This document shows positions 1-8,495 of a stretch of 64,000 nucleotides of DNA, one piece after another. How positions within the stretch are numbered: the stretch's first letter is position 1; each line of letters begins with the position of its first letter. Made by a program: the position numbers and the translations under genes. The DNA is from Geminicoccus roseus DSM 18922 (GTDB lineage: Bacteria; Pseudomonadota; Alphaproteobacteria; Geminicoccales; Geminicoccaceae). The stretch spans positions 434,001-498,000 of the forward strand of contig NZ_KE386572.1 in NCBI RefSeq assembly GCF_000427665.1, read 5' to 3'. The notes under the pieces were generated by a model. That model was not told the DNA's origin. It saw only the letters and a list, made by a program, of their open reading frames with translations, and did no database searches.

Positions 1-1
1 G

Positions 2-511
2 TCCGGGATCGCCACCGCCACCGCCGCCATGGTCGAGGCGGCTAGGCCGCACCCGGCCAGGATCACCTGCACCCGCAAGACCACGCCCGGCCTGCGCGCC
101 CTGGAGAAGCAGGCGGTCCGCGCCGGCGGCGGCGTCAACCACCGCTTCGGCCTGGATGACGCGATCCTGATCAAGGACAACCACATCGCGATCGCCGGCG
201 GGATCATGACCGCCATTGAGAGGGCCAAAGCGGCCGCGGGCCACCTGGTCAAGATCGAGGTCGAGGTCGACACGCTGGACCAGCTCCGCGAGGCGATGCA
301 GGTCGGAGTCGATGCCGTCCTCCTGGACAACATGGACCCGGCCACGCTTGCCGAGGCGGTCCGCATCGTCGCCGGCCGGGCGGTGACCGAGGCGTCCGGC
401 CGGGTCAACGCGCAGACCGTGGGCGCGATCGCCGCGTCTGGCGTGGACCTGATCTCGGTCGGCTGGCTGACCCACAGCGCGCCGATCCTGGACCTGGGCC
501 TCGACGTCTAG
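2..511 (+). CDS. nadC: Nicotinate-nucleotide pyrophosphorylase (quinolinate phosphoribosyltransferase), 5' end outside window
   Basis: Cytoplasmic enzyme of de novo NAD synthesis: quinolinate plus PRPP gives nicotinate mononucleotide, CO2 and pyrophosphate. About 169 residues of the C-terminal barrel are visible. The frame is open from base 2, and its first residues ([10 protein letters not shown]) fit the family motif before the substrate-binding TRKTTPGLR, so the internal ATG at 29 is not the start. Further hallmarks are the KDNHI strand, EVEVDTL and LLDNMDP, and the C-terminal EASGRVN and ISVGWLTHS segments. The length visible is a little over half of the usual 280 residues. The next gene begins 97 bases downstream and is unrelated, so this is probably the last gene of an operon that begins outside the window. 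Confidence 0.95.
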   Translation, partial: SGIATATAAMVEAARPHPARITCTRKTTPGLRALEKQAVRAGGGVNHRFGLDDAILIKDNHIAIAGGIMTAIERAKAAAGHLVKIEVEVDTLDQLREAMQVGVDAVLLDNMDPATLAEAVRIVAGRAVTEASGRVNAQTVGAIAASGVDLISVGWLTHSAPILDLGLDV

Positions 512-608
512 GGCCGGGCCCACCGGCTCTCCGTCACCGCCCTGTTTCAATTCTGTTGAAAATCTGCCGCATTCCACCCAGGTTGGCCCGGTCCGGACGG
601 GGGGACAT

Positions 609-1268
609 GTGGACGCTGCGGTGAAGAACGAGGCGACGCCGGAACCGGTGCTGAAGGTCGGCCCGCGCCTGCGCGCCCTGCGCAAGGGCCAGGGCATGTC
701 GCTGGCGGCGCTCTCCGGCCGGGCCGACCTGTCGATCGGGATGCTGTCCCAGATCGAGCGCGGCCTGTCCAATCCCTCGCTCGCCTCGTTGTCGCGGATC
801 GCCCGGGCGCTGGGCGTGCCGGCGGTCGAGCTGTTCGATGCCCGCCAGGACGAGGCCGCCGGCGATCCGGCGCCGGTGGTCCAGCGCGGCCGCAGGCGCC
901 CGCCTTTGGTGTTCGAGCGGTTCGGGCTCACCAAGGAGATCGTCTCGCCGGTACGCTCGCCGCGCCTGCGGATGATCCTGGTCACCCTCGCGGCCGGCGG
1001 CCGTTCCAGCGATGGCCCCTATGTCCATGAGGGCGAGGAAGGTGGCCTGGTGCTGGAGGGCGCCCTGGAGCTCCAGGTGGCCGGCCGGATCCACCGGCTG
1101 GCAGCCGGCGATTCGTTCCAGTTCGACAGCTCGCAGCCGCACTGCTTCCGCAACATCCATGACGGGATCACCCGGGCGCTCTGGGCGATCTCGGCGGCGC
1201 CGGCGCAGGCGGCCGCATCCGCAACAACCGCAAGAACCAGGGCCCGGCCGTCGCCCGGGCACCGCTGA
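609..1268 (+). CDS. XRE-family regulator with C-terminal cupin domain (PuuR-like)
   Basis: 219-residue transcription factor with a GTG start. An XRE helix-turn-helix spans about residues 17-75 (LSIGMLSQIERGLSNPSLAS is the recognition region), followed by a linker and a cupin barrel at about 115-200 containing VHEGEEGG and QPHCFRN. This architecture is that of PuuR and related regulators, in which the cupin senses a small metabolite. It lies 14 bases upstream of, and in the same direction as, a polyamine-type importer operon with a PuuB-like oxidase. It therefore probably controls that operon in response to putrescine or a similar amine. The direct ligand cannot be read from the sequence. The tail after residue 200 is Ala/Arg-rich and looks disordered. 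Confidence 0.85.
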   Translation: MDAAVKNEATPEPVLKVGPRLRALRKGQGMSLAALSGRADLSIGMLSQIERGLSNPSLASLSRIARALGVPAVELFDARQDEAAGDPAPVVQRGRRRPPLVFERFGLTKEIVSPVRSPRLRMILVTLAAGGRSSDGPYVHEGEEGGLVLEGALELQVAGRIHRLAAGDSFQFDSSQPHCFRNIHDGITRALWAISAAPAQAAASATTARTRARPSPGHR

Positions 1269-1282
1269 AGGGGGGACAACAG

Positions 1283-2329
1283 ATGTCGATGCAAACAAGG
1301 AGCCTGATCGCCGGGCTGGGCCTTCTGGCGACCGCGGCGCTGCCGGGCCAGGCGGATGCCCGCGACTTCACCGTCGCGTCCTGGGGCGGCAACTACCAGG
1401 ACGCCCAGCGCGACGTGTACTTCACCCCGTTCGCCGAGCAGCAGGGCGGCATCCGGGTGCTGGAGGAGACCTATCTGGGCGGCCTCGCCCAGATCAAGGC
1501 GATGGTCGAGACCGGCAACGTCACCTGGGACGTGCTGATGATCGAGCGCAGCGACCTGATCGTCGGCTGCGACGAGGGCCTGCTGGAGGAGCTGGACTGG
1601 GACGCCGTCGGCGGCGAGGACAAGCTGGTGGAGCAGGCGGTCCATCCCTGCGGCGCCGGCAACGTCGTGGTCTCGACCGGCTTCGCCTACGACCCGGCGC
1701 GGGTGACCGACGCGCCCAAGGACTATGCCGACTTCTGGAACGTCGAGAAATGGCCGGGCAAGCGCGGCCTGCGCGGGATCCCGAAGAGCACGCTGGAGCT
1801 GGCCCTGATCGCCGACGGCGTGCCGCTCGACCAGGTCTACGAGGTGCTGGGCACGCCCGAGGGCCTGGACCGGGCGTTCGCCAAGATGGACGAGCTGAAG
1901 CCGCACATCCAGTTCTGGGAGGCCGGCGCCCAGCCGGTGGAATGGCTGGCGGCGGGCGACGTGGTGATGAGCACCGCCTATAACGGCCGGATCGCGCTCG
2001 CCCGCGAGGAGGGCCGCGACCTGGCCTTCGTCTGGAACGACCACACCTACAGCATGGATTCCTGGGCGATCGTGGCCGACACGCCGAACAAGGAACTCGC
2101 CATGGAGTTCATCAAGTTCGCCAACACCGCGGAGCCGCAGACGGAGTTCCCGACCCGCATCCCCTATGGGCCGACCAACAAGGAAGCGATCGAGCGGCTG
2201 GATCCGGCCAAGAGCGAGATGCTGCCGGCCGGCGACAACATGGAGAGCGCGCTGTTCATCGACGAGCAGTTCTGGGCCGACAATGTCGACCGGATCACCG
2301 AGCGCTGGAACGCCTGGATCGCGCAGTGA
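1283..2329 (+). CDS. Periplasmic binding protein of a polyamine-type ABC importer (PotD/PotF-like)
   Basis: 348 residues with an N-terminal signal peptide (hydrophobic LIAGLGLLATAALPG, cleavage likely after QADA). The mature protein opens with FTVASWGGNYQDAQRD, typical of family-1 extracellular solute-binding proteins for spermidine/putrescine, and keeps the domain-crossing segments around TWDVLMIERSDL and AYNGRIALA. It captures the substrate in the periplasm and hands it to the two permeases encoded next. The start has a purine-rich GGGGGGACA ribosome site. A strong stem-loop follows the stop codon before the permease gene, which would favour high expression of this protein relative to the membrane parts. 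Whether the ligand is putrescine, spermidine or another amine is inferred from the neighbours only. Confidence 0.88.
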   Translation: MSMQTRSLIAGLGLLATAALPGQADARDFTVASWGGNYQDAQRDVYFTPFAEQQGGIRVLEETYLGGLAQIKAMVETGNVTWDVLMIERSDLIVGCDEGLLEELDWDAVGGEDKLVEQAVHPCGAGNVVVSTGFAYDPARVTDAPKDYADFWNVEKWPGKRGLRGIPKSTLELALIADGVPLDQVYEVLGTPEGLDRAFAKMDELKPHIQFWEAGAQPVEWLAAGDVVMSTAYNGRIALAREEGRDLAFVWNDHTYSMDSWAIVADTPNKELAMEFIKFANTAEPQTEFPTRIPYGPTNKEAIERLDPAKSEMLPAGDNMESALFIDEQFWADNVDRITERWNAWIAQ

Positions 2330-2335
2330 TCCGGC

Positions 2336-2361
2336 CGGGGCGGGGCTTCGGCCCCGCCCCG
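2336..2361 (+). promoter_or_regulatory. Intercistronic stem-loop after binding-protein gene
   Basis: An 11-bp perfect GC stem (arms 2336-2346 and 2351-2361) closed by a TTCG tetraloop begins seven bases after the stop codon of the binding-protein gene and ends 33 bases before the permease start. There is no T-run. Such cUUCGg-capped stems usually stabilise the upstream mRNA segment or cause partial termination, raising binding protein over permease. Comparable stems occur at 29649-29676 and 61046-61062. Confidence 0.65.
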
Positions 2362-2394
2362 ATCATCGTACAAGTGGACTGAGACGGAGCCCGG

Positions 2395-3567
2395 ATGTCC
2401 CGCGCGTCGCACCTCGTCGTCACCCTGCTCCTGGTGGTGCTGCCGGTCGCCTACCTGGCGTTCCTCTATCTGGTGCCGCTGGGCAGCGTGGCGGTGCTGA
2501 GCGTCGACAACTCGGCGATCCATGACAGCCTGCCGGCCACGGCGGCGGCGATGGACGAGGCGGGCCCCGCCAGCGACGCCGCCGCCGCGGCGCTGGCGCA
2601 GGACCTCAAGGCCGCCGACCGGCGCAGCCTGGGCGAGCTGGCGCGGCTGCTCAACCTGGACGCCCCTGGCCTGCGCAGCCTGCTGATCAAGACCAGCCGC
2701 GCCCTGGACGACATCGAGGTCACGGGCCTGGCCGACCTGCGCGCCATCGACCCGAAATGGGACGAGCCGGTCTTCTGGCAGGCCCTGGCCGAGAACGCCG
2801 CCCCCCTCACCCTGCGCCACTACGCCACCGCGATCGGCCTGGACCGCGATCCGGCCGGCGGCTGGCAGTTCGACCCGAACGGTGCGGTCTACCTGCACAT
2901 CCTCCTGCGCACCTTCTGGATCAGCCTGCAGGTCGCGGTGATCGCCTGCCTGGTGGCATATCCCCTGGCCTATGCCATCGCCAACGGCCAGCCCTGGCTG
3001 CGGGCGGCGCTTTTGGGTGCCGTGCTGCTCAGCTTCTGGATGTCGATCCTGGTGCGCAGCACCGCCTGGGTGGTGCTGCTGCAGCGCGAGGGGCTGATCA
3101 ACGAGGCGCTGATGGCGCTGGGCCTGGTACGGGAGCCGGTACAGCTGATCTTCAACCGCCTGGGCACCCTTTTGGCCATGGTCCATGTCCTGCTGCCGTT
3201 CGCGGTGCTGCCCCTGCTCAACAACATGCGGCAGATTCCCGCCCAGCAGCGCGACGCCGCCCGCTCGCTGGGGGCCGGGCCGGTCGAGACGTTCCTGCGG
3301 GTCTACCTGCCGCAGACCACCCGCGGCATCCTGGTGGGAGCGGGCACCGTGTTCATCCTGTCGCTGGGCTTCTACATCACCCCGGCCCTGGTCGGCAGCC
3401 CGGGCGACCAGCTCCTGTCCTACTACATCGCCGACTTCATGCTGAAGCAGCTCAACTGGGGCATGGCCTCGACCCTGAGCGTGGTGCTGCTGGCGTCCGT
3501 GCTGCTGGGCCTGGCCGTGGCTGGCCTGGCGCGCCTGGCCTGGGGTGGCCGGGGGAAGCCGGCATGA
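2395..3567 (+). CDS. ABC transporter permease, PotB-like, with enlarged periplasmic segment
   Basis: 390-residue inner-membrane permease. One transmembrane helix near residues 5-30 is followed by about 130 soluble residues (about 35-165), then five further hydrophobic segments. The permease signature that contacts the ATPase is at about residues 275-305 (QRDAARSLGAGPVETFLRVY). Classical PotB is about 280 residues, and the difference is the long insert after helix 1, a variant seen in some proteobacterial spermidine/putrescine-type permeases. The gene ends in an ATGA overlap with the second permease, showing translational coupling. It works with the binding protein at 1283, the permease at 3564 and the ATPase at 5677. 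Confidence 0.88.
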   Translation: MSRASHLVVTLLLVVLPVAYLAFLYLVPLGSVAVLSVDNSAIHDSLPATAAAMDEAGPASDAAAAALAQDLKAADRRSLGELARLLNLDAPGLRSLLIKTSRALDDIEVTGLADLRAIDPKWDEPVFWQALAENAAPLTLRHYATAIGLDRDPAGGWQFDPNGAVYLHILLRTFWISLQVAVIACLVAYPLAYAIANGQPWLRAALLGAVLLSFWMSILVRSTAWVVLLQREGLINEALMALGLVREPVQLIFNRLGTLLAMVHVLLPFAVLPLLNNMRQIPAQQRDAARSLGAGPVETFLRVYLPQTTRGILVGAGTVFILSLGFYITPALVGSPGDQLLSYYIADFMLKQLNWGMASTLSVVLLASVLLGLAVAGLARLAWGGRGKPA

Positions 3568-4367
3568 TCGGGCGGATCCTGCACGCCGTCCTGGTCACCG
3601 GCGCGGTGCTGTTCCTGCTGGCGCCGATCCTGGCGGTGATCCCGCTGGCCTTCAACAGCGGCTCGTTCCTGAGCTATCCGCTGGACGGGCTGTCGCTGCG
3701 CTGGTTCGCGGTGCTGCTGGAGACGCCGCCCTGGATGATGGCGCTGGGCAACAGCGTGAAGATCGCGCTCGGCGCCATGGCGATCTCGCTGCTGCTGGGC
3801 GGGCTCGCCGCGGTGGGCCTCCATGCCGTGCCCGCCGCATGGCGGATCGTGGTGGGCGCCCTGTTCGTGTCGCCGCTGGTGGTGCCCTCGGTGGTGCTGG
3901 CCGTCGGCCTGTTCTTCCTGTTCGCCCGGGCGGGCCTGGCCGGCCACCCGCTCTCGATCATGCTGGCCCATGCCCTGCTGGGCTTCCCCCTGGTGTTCGT
4001 CTCGGTGGCCTCCACCCTGCGCGGCATCGACCCGAACCTGGAGATGGCCGCCCAGTCCATGGGCGCCTCGCGCTGGTACCGGTTCTGGGCGGTCACCTTC
4101 CCCCTGGCGCTGCCGGGCTTCTGGACCGGGGCGATCTTCGCGTTCATGACCTCGTTCGACGAGGTCATCATCGCGCTGTTCCTTTCCAGCCCGGAAAGCA
4201 CCACCCTGCCGGTCGTCCTGTTCGGCAGCCTGCGCGACAAGCTGCAGCCGACCATCGTCGCCGTGGCGGTCGTGCTGACCTTCACCTCCGCCCTGTTCCT
4301 GGCCGCCCTTGGCTGGCTGGGACGGCCGCGCCGGGCGGCCCCCTTGAATGCAACGGAAACGCGATGA
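3564..4367 (+). CDS. ABC transporter permease, PotC-like
   Basis: 267-residue inner-membrane protein with about six hydrophobic helices. The coupling-loop motif lies near residues 155-185 (DPNLEMAAQSMGASRWYRFW). The final third contains FMTSFDEVIIALFLSSP, a hallmark of PotC-type permeases. The ATG at 3564 overlaps the stop of the upstream permease and the gene ends with another ATGA overlap, so the two permeases and the following oxidase are translated as a coupled set. It forms the heterodimeric channel with the product of 2395-3567. Confidence 0.9.
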   Translation: MIGRILHAVLVTGAVLFLLAPILAVIPLAFNSGSFLSYPLDGLSLRWFAVLLETPPWMMALGNSVKIALGAMAISLLLGGLAAVGLHAVPAAWRIVVGALFVSPLVVPSVVLAVGLFFLFARAGLAGHPLSIMLAHALLGFPLVFVSVASTLRGIDPNLEMAAQSMGASRWYRFWAVTFPLALPGFWTGAIFAFMTSFDEVIIALFLSSPESTTLPVVLFGSLRDKLQPTIVAVAVVLTFTSALFLAALGWLGRPRRAAPLNATETR

Positions 4368-5680
4368 GCCTGTTCGCCGACGGTTTCACCGAGACCCCCT
4401 ACTGGTGGGCGGACGCGCCGCCGCGCGCCGGGCTGCCGTCATCCGCGCTTGGCGACACCGACTGCCTGATCGTGGGCTCCGGCCTGGCCGGTTTGAACGC
4501 GGCGATCACCCTGGCGCAGGCCGGGGTCGCGGTGACCGTGATCGACCGCGGCCTGATCGGCGAGGGTGCGAGCACCCGCAACGGCGGCCAGCTGAGCGGC
4601 GGCTCCAAGCAGTCGCGGCAGGCCCTGGTCCGCCGCTTCGGCGAGACGCGCGCCGCCGAGATCGCCGCCGACTTCCAGGCGGTGGTCCCGTTCATCACCG
4701 ACCGGATCAGGCGCTTGGGGATCGCCTGCCACCTGGAGGAGCGCGGCATCTTCGTGGGCGCGCATACCAGCGCCGATTATCGCGCCTTCGAGGCCGAGCA
4801 CGCCGCCGCCCCGCCGGAGGAGCAGGCCCGCAACCGGCTGGTGCCGCGCGACCAGGTCCGCACCGAGCTCGCCACCTCCATCTATGCCGGCGGCTATGTC
4901 TATGGCGCCGCCGGCCAACTCCACCCCGGGCTCTACCATGCCGGGCTGCGCGCAGCAGCGGAGCGTCTCGGCGTGAAGCTGGTCTCCCAGGCCGAGTTCC
5001 ACGGCGTGGAGCGCAAGGGCGACCGCTTCACCGCCAGGGTCAACGACGGCGCCATCGACTGCCGGCGAATCATGGTGATGACCAACGGCTACAGCGGTGC
5101 CGCCACGCCCTGGATCCAGCACCGGCTGATCCCGGTCCGCAGCTACATCATCGCCACCGAGGAACTGCCGAACGTCGCCGAATTGATCCCGGGCGGGCGG
5201 CCCTTGGCCGACACCAAGCGGATCCTCTACTACTACCGCAACTCCCCCGACCGCCGCCGCATCCTGTTCGGCGGCCGCGCCAGCTTCCAGGACGTCGACG
5301 CGCGCACCAGCGCCGTCACGCTCCACCAGTTCCTGACCGGGGTGTTCCCGCAGCTGGCCAAGGTCCGGCTGACCCATGCCTGGTACGGCAACGTCGCCTT
5401 CGCCTTCGACTGGCTGCCCCATTTCGGCCAGCATGACGGCGTCTATTTCGCCTGCGGCTGCAACGGCAGCGGCGTGCCGATGCTGAGCTATCTGGGCGAC
5501 CGCGCCGCCCGCTCGATGCTGGCGGACGGCAAGGAGATGGGCGGGCTCGGCAGCGTGCCGTTCCCGACCATGCCGGGCTATCGCGGCCGGCCCTGGTTCC
5601 TGCCGCTGGTCGGCACCGCCTATCGCTGGACCGACCGCCTGCGCCGCCGCCTCGACCGCCATCCGGAGGCAAGGCCATGA
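4364..5680 (+). CDS. FAD-dependent amine oxidase, gamma-glutamylputrescine oxidase-like (PuuB/OrdL family)
   Basis: 438-residue cytoplasmic flavoprotein of the DAO superfamily. The dinucleotide-binding motif GSGLAGLNAA is at about residues 36-46, preceded by the family N-terminal signature PYWWADAPP. The flavin-contact segment STRNGGQLSGG follows at about residues 68-78, and near the C-terminus there is a second FAD contact (YFACGCNGSGVPM). PuuB-type enzymes oxidise gamma-glutamyl-amines to aldehydes with release of ammonia and H2O2. The gene is inserted between permease and ATPase genes of the importer, with ATGA overlaps at both ends, so uptake and oxidation are tightly coupled. No gamma-glutamylputrescine synthetase (PuuA) is in the window, so the true substrate may be a free amine or amino acid. 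Confidence 0.85.
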   Translation: MSLFADGFTETPYWWADAPPRAGLPSSALGDTDCLIVGSGLAGLNAAITLAQAGVAVTVIDRGLIGEGASTRNGGQLSGGSKQSRQALVRRFGETRAAEIAADFQAVVPFITDRIRRLGIACHLEERGIFVGAHTSADYRAFEAEHAAAPPEEQARNRLVPRDQVRTELATSIYAGGYVYGAAGQLHPGLYHAGLRAAAERLGVKLVSQAEFHGVERKGDRFTARVNDGAIDCRRIMVMTNGYSGAATPWIQHRLIPVRSYIIATEELPNVAELIPGGRPLADTKRILYYYRNSPDRRRILFGGRASFQDVDARTSAVTLHQFLTGVFPQLAKVRLTHAWYGNVAFAFDWLPHFGQHDGVYFACGCNGSGVPMLSYLGDRAARSMLADGKEMGGLGSVPFPTMPGYRGRPWFLPLVGTAYRWTDRLRRRLDRHPEARP

Positions 5681-6756
5681 CCAGCCACGACCGGCTGCTG
5701 CTGCAGGGCTTGAGCAAGCATTACGGCCGCCACCAGGTCCTGCGCGACGTTTCGCTGGAGATCGAGCGCGGCTGCTTTCTGACCCTTCTGGGCCCCTCCG
5801 GCTCCGGCAAGACCACCCTGCTCAAGGTGCTGGCCGGCTTCGAGCGCTGCTCTGCCGGCCGACTCCTCTTGGGCGCCACCGACATCACCCGGCTGCCGGC
5901 CGAGCGGCGCACCTTCGGGCTGGTGTTCCAGGGCTACGCCCTGTTCCCGCACATGACCGTGGCCGGCAACGTCGCCTTCCCGCTCAAGGTCCGCCGCTGG
6001 TCGCGCCAGCGGATCAAGGACCGGGTCCAGGAGATGCTGGACATGGTGCAGCTGGGGCACCTGGCGCAGCGCCGCCCGGCCGAACTGTCCGGCGGCCAGC
6101 AGCAGCGGGTGGCGCTGGCCCGGGCGCTCGCGTTCGAGCCGGACCTTTTGCTGCTGGACGAGCCGATGAGCGCGCTGGACCGCAAGCTGCGCGGCGACCT
6201 GCAGACCGAACTGCGCCGCATCCACCGCCAGCTCGGCACGACCTTCATCTACGTGACCCACGACCAGGACGAGGCGATGACCATGTCCGACCGGGTCGCC
6301 GTGATGGACCACGGCCAGCTGATGCAGGTGGGTGCCCCGGACGATCTGTACGAGCGGCCGGACAACCGCTTCGTCGCCTCGTTCCTGGGCCGCAGCAACT
6401 TCCTGCCGGTGGAGCGGATGCGGCGCGCCGAGGGTGGCGCGGAACTGGAGATCGGCGGTGCGGCCTGCCGCTTTGCCGGGCCGCTGCCGGACCGGCAGGA
6501 CGGCCTGGCGCTGATGCTTCGCCCGGAAAACTTGGTCCTGGCCGCCGAGCCCCCGGCTCCCGGCTGGAACGAGCTGCCCGGCCGCGTCCTGGTGCGCACC
6601 TATTTCGGCGACCGCACCTTGTGCGAGGTGGAGGTGCCAGGCGTGGGGCCGGTGTCCGCCTATGCCCCGCCGCGTGCCCTGGCCGGCCTGGCCGAGGGCG
6701 ATCCGGTGCGCCTGCACTGGCGGGCGGAGGACGGGGCGCTGCTCCCCGCCACCTAG
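5677..6756 (+). CDS. ABC transporter ATP-binding protein, PotA-like
   Basis: 359 residues. The nucleotide-binding domain has Walker A GPSGSGKTT at about 41-49, Q-loop VFQGYALFPHMTV, signature LSGGQQQR, Walker B LLLLDEPMSALD and switch histidine in YVTHDQDEA. The C-terminal about 115 residues form the TOBE/OB regulatory domain usual in PotA/FbpC-type ATPases. All catalytic residues are intact. It energises the permease pair 2395-4367 and is the last gene of the polyamine-type operon, starting in an ATGA overlap with the oxidase. Confidence 0.92.
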   Translation: MTSHDRLLLQGLSKHYGRHQVLRDVSLEIERGCFLTLLGPSGSGKTTLLKVLAGFERCSAGRLLLGATDITRLPAERRTFGLVFQGYALFPHMTVAGNVAFPLKVRRWSRQRIKDRVQEMLDMVQLGHLAQRRPAELSGGQQQRVALARALAFEPDLLLLDEPMSALDRKLRGDLQTELRRIHRQLGTTFIYVTHDQDEAMTMSDRVAVMDHGQLMQVGAPDDLYERPDNRFVASFLGRSNFLPVERMRRAEGGAELEIGGAACRFAGPLPDRQDGLALMLRPENLVLAAEPPAPGWNELPGRVLVRTYFGDRTLCEVEVPGVGPVSAYAPPRALAGLAEGDPVRLHWRAEDGALLPAT

Positions 6757-6785
6757 AGCGATCGGGGCCTTGCCGCCAGGAAAGG

Positions 6786-6813
6786 CTCAGGCAGCTGGCG
6801 GAAGCCGCCTGAG
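6786..6813. terminator. Stem-loop between convergent genes
   Basis: A 7-bp stem (6786-6792 with 6807-6813) continues, after a 4-base bulge, as a 3-bp stem closed by a GGAA tetraloop (GNRA type on the plus strand). It lies in the 73-base gap between the convergent stops of the ATPase gene and the gamma-glutamyltransferase gene. It probably acts as a bidirectional terminator, though there is no clear T-run on either side. Confidence 0.5.
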
Positions 6814-6829
6814 CGCGCGCTTGCTCCCC

Positions 6830-8416
6830 TCAGAAGCCCGCGGCCATCCCGTCCTTGCGCGGGTCGGAGCCACCCCACAGGGTGCCGGTCGACCGGTCGA
6901 TCCAGATCGCCTGGGCGCCGCCGATCGGCGAGCTGGCGACCTCGACCCGGTGACCCATCGCGGAAAGCCGCTCCCGGGTCGCCCCGTCCACCGTCGGCTC
7001 CACCTCCAGCACGCCGTCGAACGAGAAGCTGCGCGGCGCGTCGATCGCCGCCTGCACGTCCATGCCGCGGTCGAGCATGCCGGAGAGCAGCGCCGCTTGG
7101 CCGGCCGCCTGGTAGTGGCCGCCCATCACCCCGAACGGCATCACCGTCTGGCCGTCCTTGCGCAGCATGCCCGGAATGATCGTGTGCATCGGCCGCTTCA
7201 TCGGCCCGATCGCATTGGGATGCCCCTCGGTCAGCCGGAACGACGCGCCGCGGCTGTGCAGGAGCACGCCGGTGCCCGGGTCGTGCCGGGTCGAGCCGAA
7301 GCTGTGGAAGATCGAGTTGATGAACGAGATCGCGTTGCCGTCCTGGTCGACCACGCAGAGATAGATGGTGTCCTGGTGCTCGGGCTCCGTCCAGAGCGTC
7401 GCCGGCTTCGCCTGCTCGCGGGAGAGCCGCTTTTGCAGGCTGGCGGTAGTCTCCGCCGACAGGAGCGTCTCCACCGGATGCGGCAGGTGCGCCGGGTCGG
7501 CGATCAGGTGGTCGCGATGGTGGTAGGCGAGCTTGGCCGCCTCGGCATGCAGGTGGATGCGCTCGGCCAGGCTGAGCCCTTCCGGCAGCTCGAAGCCGGC
7601 CAGGATGTTCAGGATCATCAGGGCCGCCACGCCCTGGCCGTTCGGCGGGCACTCGAGCACCTCGTAGCCGCGATACCCGGTCGAGATCGGGGTCACGTAG
7701 ATAGCGCTGTCCTGCCCGGCGGCGAAGTCGTCCAGCGTGTGCAGCCCACCAAGCGCCTGGAGCCGCGCCACCAGCGATTCGGCGACCGCCCCGGTATAGA
7801 AGGCACTGGCACCGTGTTGCGCGATCTCGCGCAGCCGCGCCCCCAGCTTGGGCTGGGCGTGCATCGCCCCCATCGCCGGCGCCTCGCCGTCGACCAGATA
7901 CGCTTTCGCCGAGCCCTCGTCCTGCGCCAGGAGGGGGGCTGCGGCCTGCCAGTCGTGGAACACGCGCGGGCTGATCGGATAGCCGTTCTCGGCATAACCG
8001 ATCGCGTCCTGGAACAGCCGGTCGAGCGGCAGGCTGCCATGGTCGCCGTGCAGCTTCATCCAGGCCGAGACCGCACCCGGCACCGTCACCGCATGCGGGC
8101 TGGTCTGGCCGATCTCACTCAAGCCCAGGTCGCGCAGCCGCGCGGCGCTGGCCGCCGCCGGGGCCCGGCCGCTGCCGTTGATCGCGACCACCTCGCCGCC
8201 GGCCGGCGCATAGAGCGCGAAGCAGTCGCCGCCGATCCCGGTCATGTGCGGTTCCACCACGCACTGCACCGCGACCGCCGCCAGCGCCGCGTCCACCGCG
8301 TTGCCGCCGTCGTGCAGCACGGCCAGGCCCGCCGCGGTCGCCAGTGGATGCGAGGTCGCGATGGCGGCGTTGGGCGCGAGCACCGGGCTGCGGCCGGGGC
8401 GGAACAGGTCTCTCAT
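6830..8416 (-). CDS. ggt: Gamma-glutamyltransferase-family Ntn hydrolase, no signal peptide
   Basis: 528 residues. The autoprocessing nucleophile is Thr350 in DTIYLCVVDQDG, which would give a small subunit of about 179 residues. Arg84 in the SGRAP segment corresponds to the substrate carboxylate-binding Arg, and GVMGGHYQ is in the small subunit. Family members cleave gamma-glutamyl bonds, for example in glutathione. I chose the ATG at 8416 because AAAGGA sits eight bases upstream; the ATG at 8425 overlaps that site. With this start the protein has no signal sequence, whereas the best known bacterial enzymes are periplasmic. It is the last gene of the peptide importer operon 8496-13978, suggesting cleavage of imported gamma-glutamyl peptides in the cytoplasm. 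Confidence 0.88.
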   Translation of the reverse strand: MRDLFRPGRSPVLAPNAAIATSHPLATAAGLAVLHDGGNAVDAALAAVAVQCVVEPHMTGIGGDCFALYAPAGGEVVAINGSGRAPAAASAARLRDLGLSEIGQTSPHAVTVPGAVSAWMKLHGDHGSLPLDRLFQDAIGYAENGYPISPRVFHDWQAAAPLLAQDEGSAKAYLVDGEAPAMGAMHAQPKLGARLREIAQHGASAFYTGAVAESLVARLQALGGLHTLDDFAAGQDSAIYVTPISTGYRGYEVLECPPNGQGVAALMILNILAGFELPEGLSLAERIHLHAEAAKLAYHHRDHLIADPAHLPHPVETLLSAETTASLQKRLSREQAKPATLWTEPEHQDTIYLCVVDQDGNAISFINSIFHSFGSTRHDPGTGVLLHSRGASFRLTEGHPNAIGPMKRPMHTIIPGMLRKDGQTVMPFGVMGGHYQAAGQAALLSGMLDRGMDVQAAIDAPRSFSFDGVLEVEPTVDGATRERLSAMGHRVEVASSPIGGAQAIWIDRSTGTLWGGSDPRKDGMAAGF

Positions 8417-8445
8417 GCAGCTCATCCTTTGGCAGCGCAGCGAAG

Positions 8446-8463
8446 CGGGCCGGTGCTGGCCCG
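8446..8463 (-). promoter_or_regulatory. Small stem-loop between ATPase and ggt genes
   Basis: A 6-bp GC inverted repeat (8446-8451 with 8458-8463, 6-base loop) sits in the 79-base gap between the last ATPase gene and ggt. It could be a processing or weak attenuation site. In DNA this GC-rich a stem this short can arise by chance. Confidence 0.25.
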
Positions 8464-8495
8464 GTCTTGGGAAATGCCGTGCAACGGGCGCTCGA

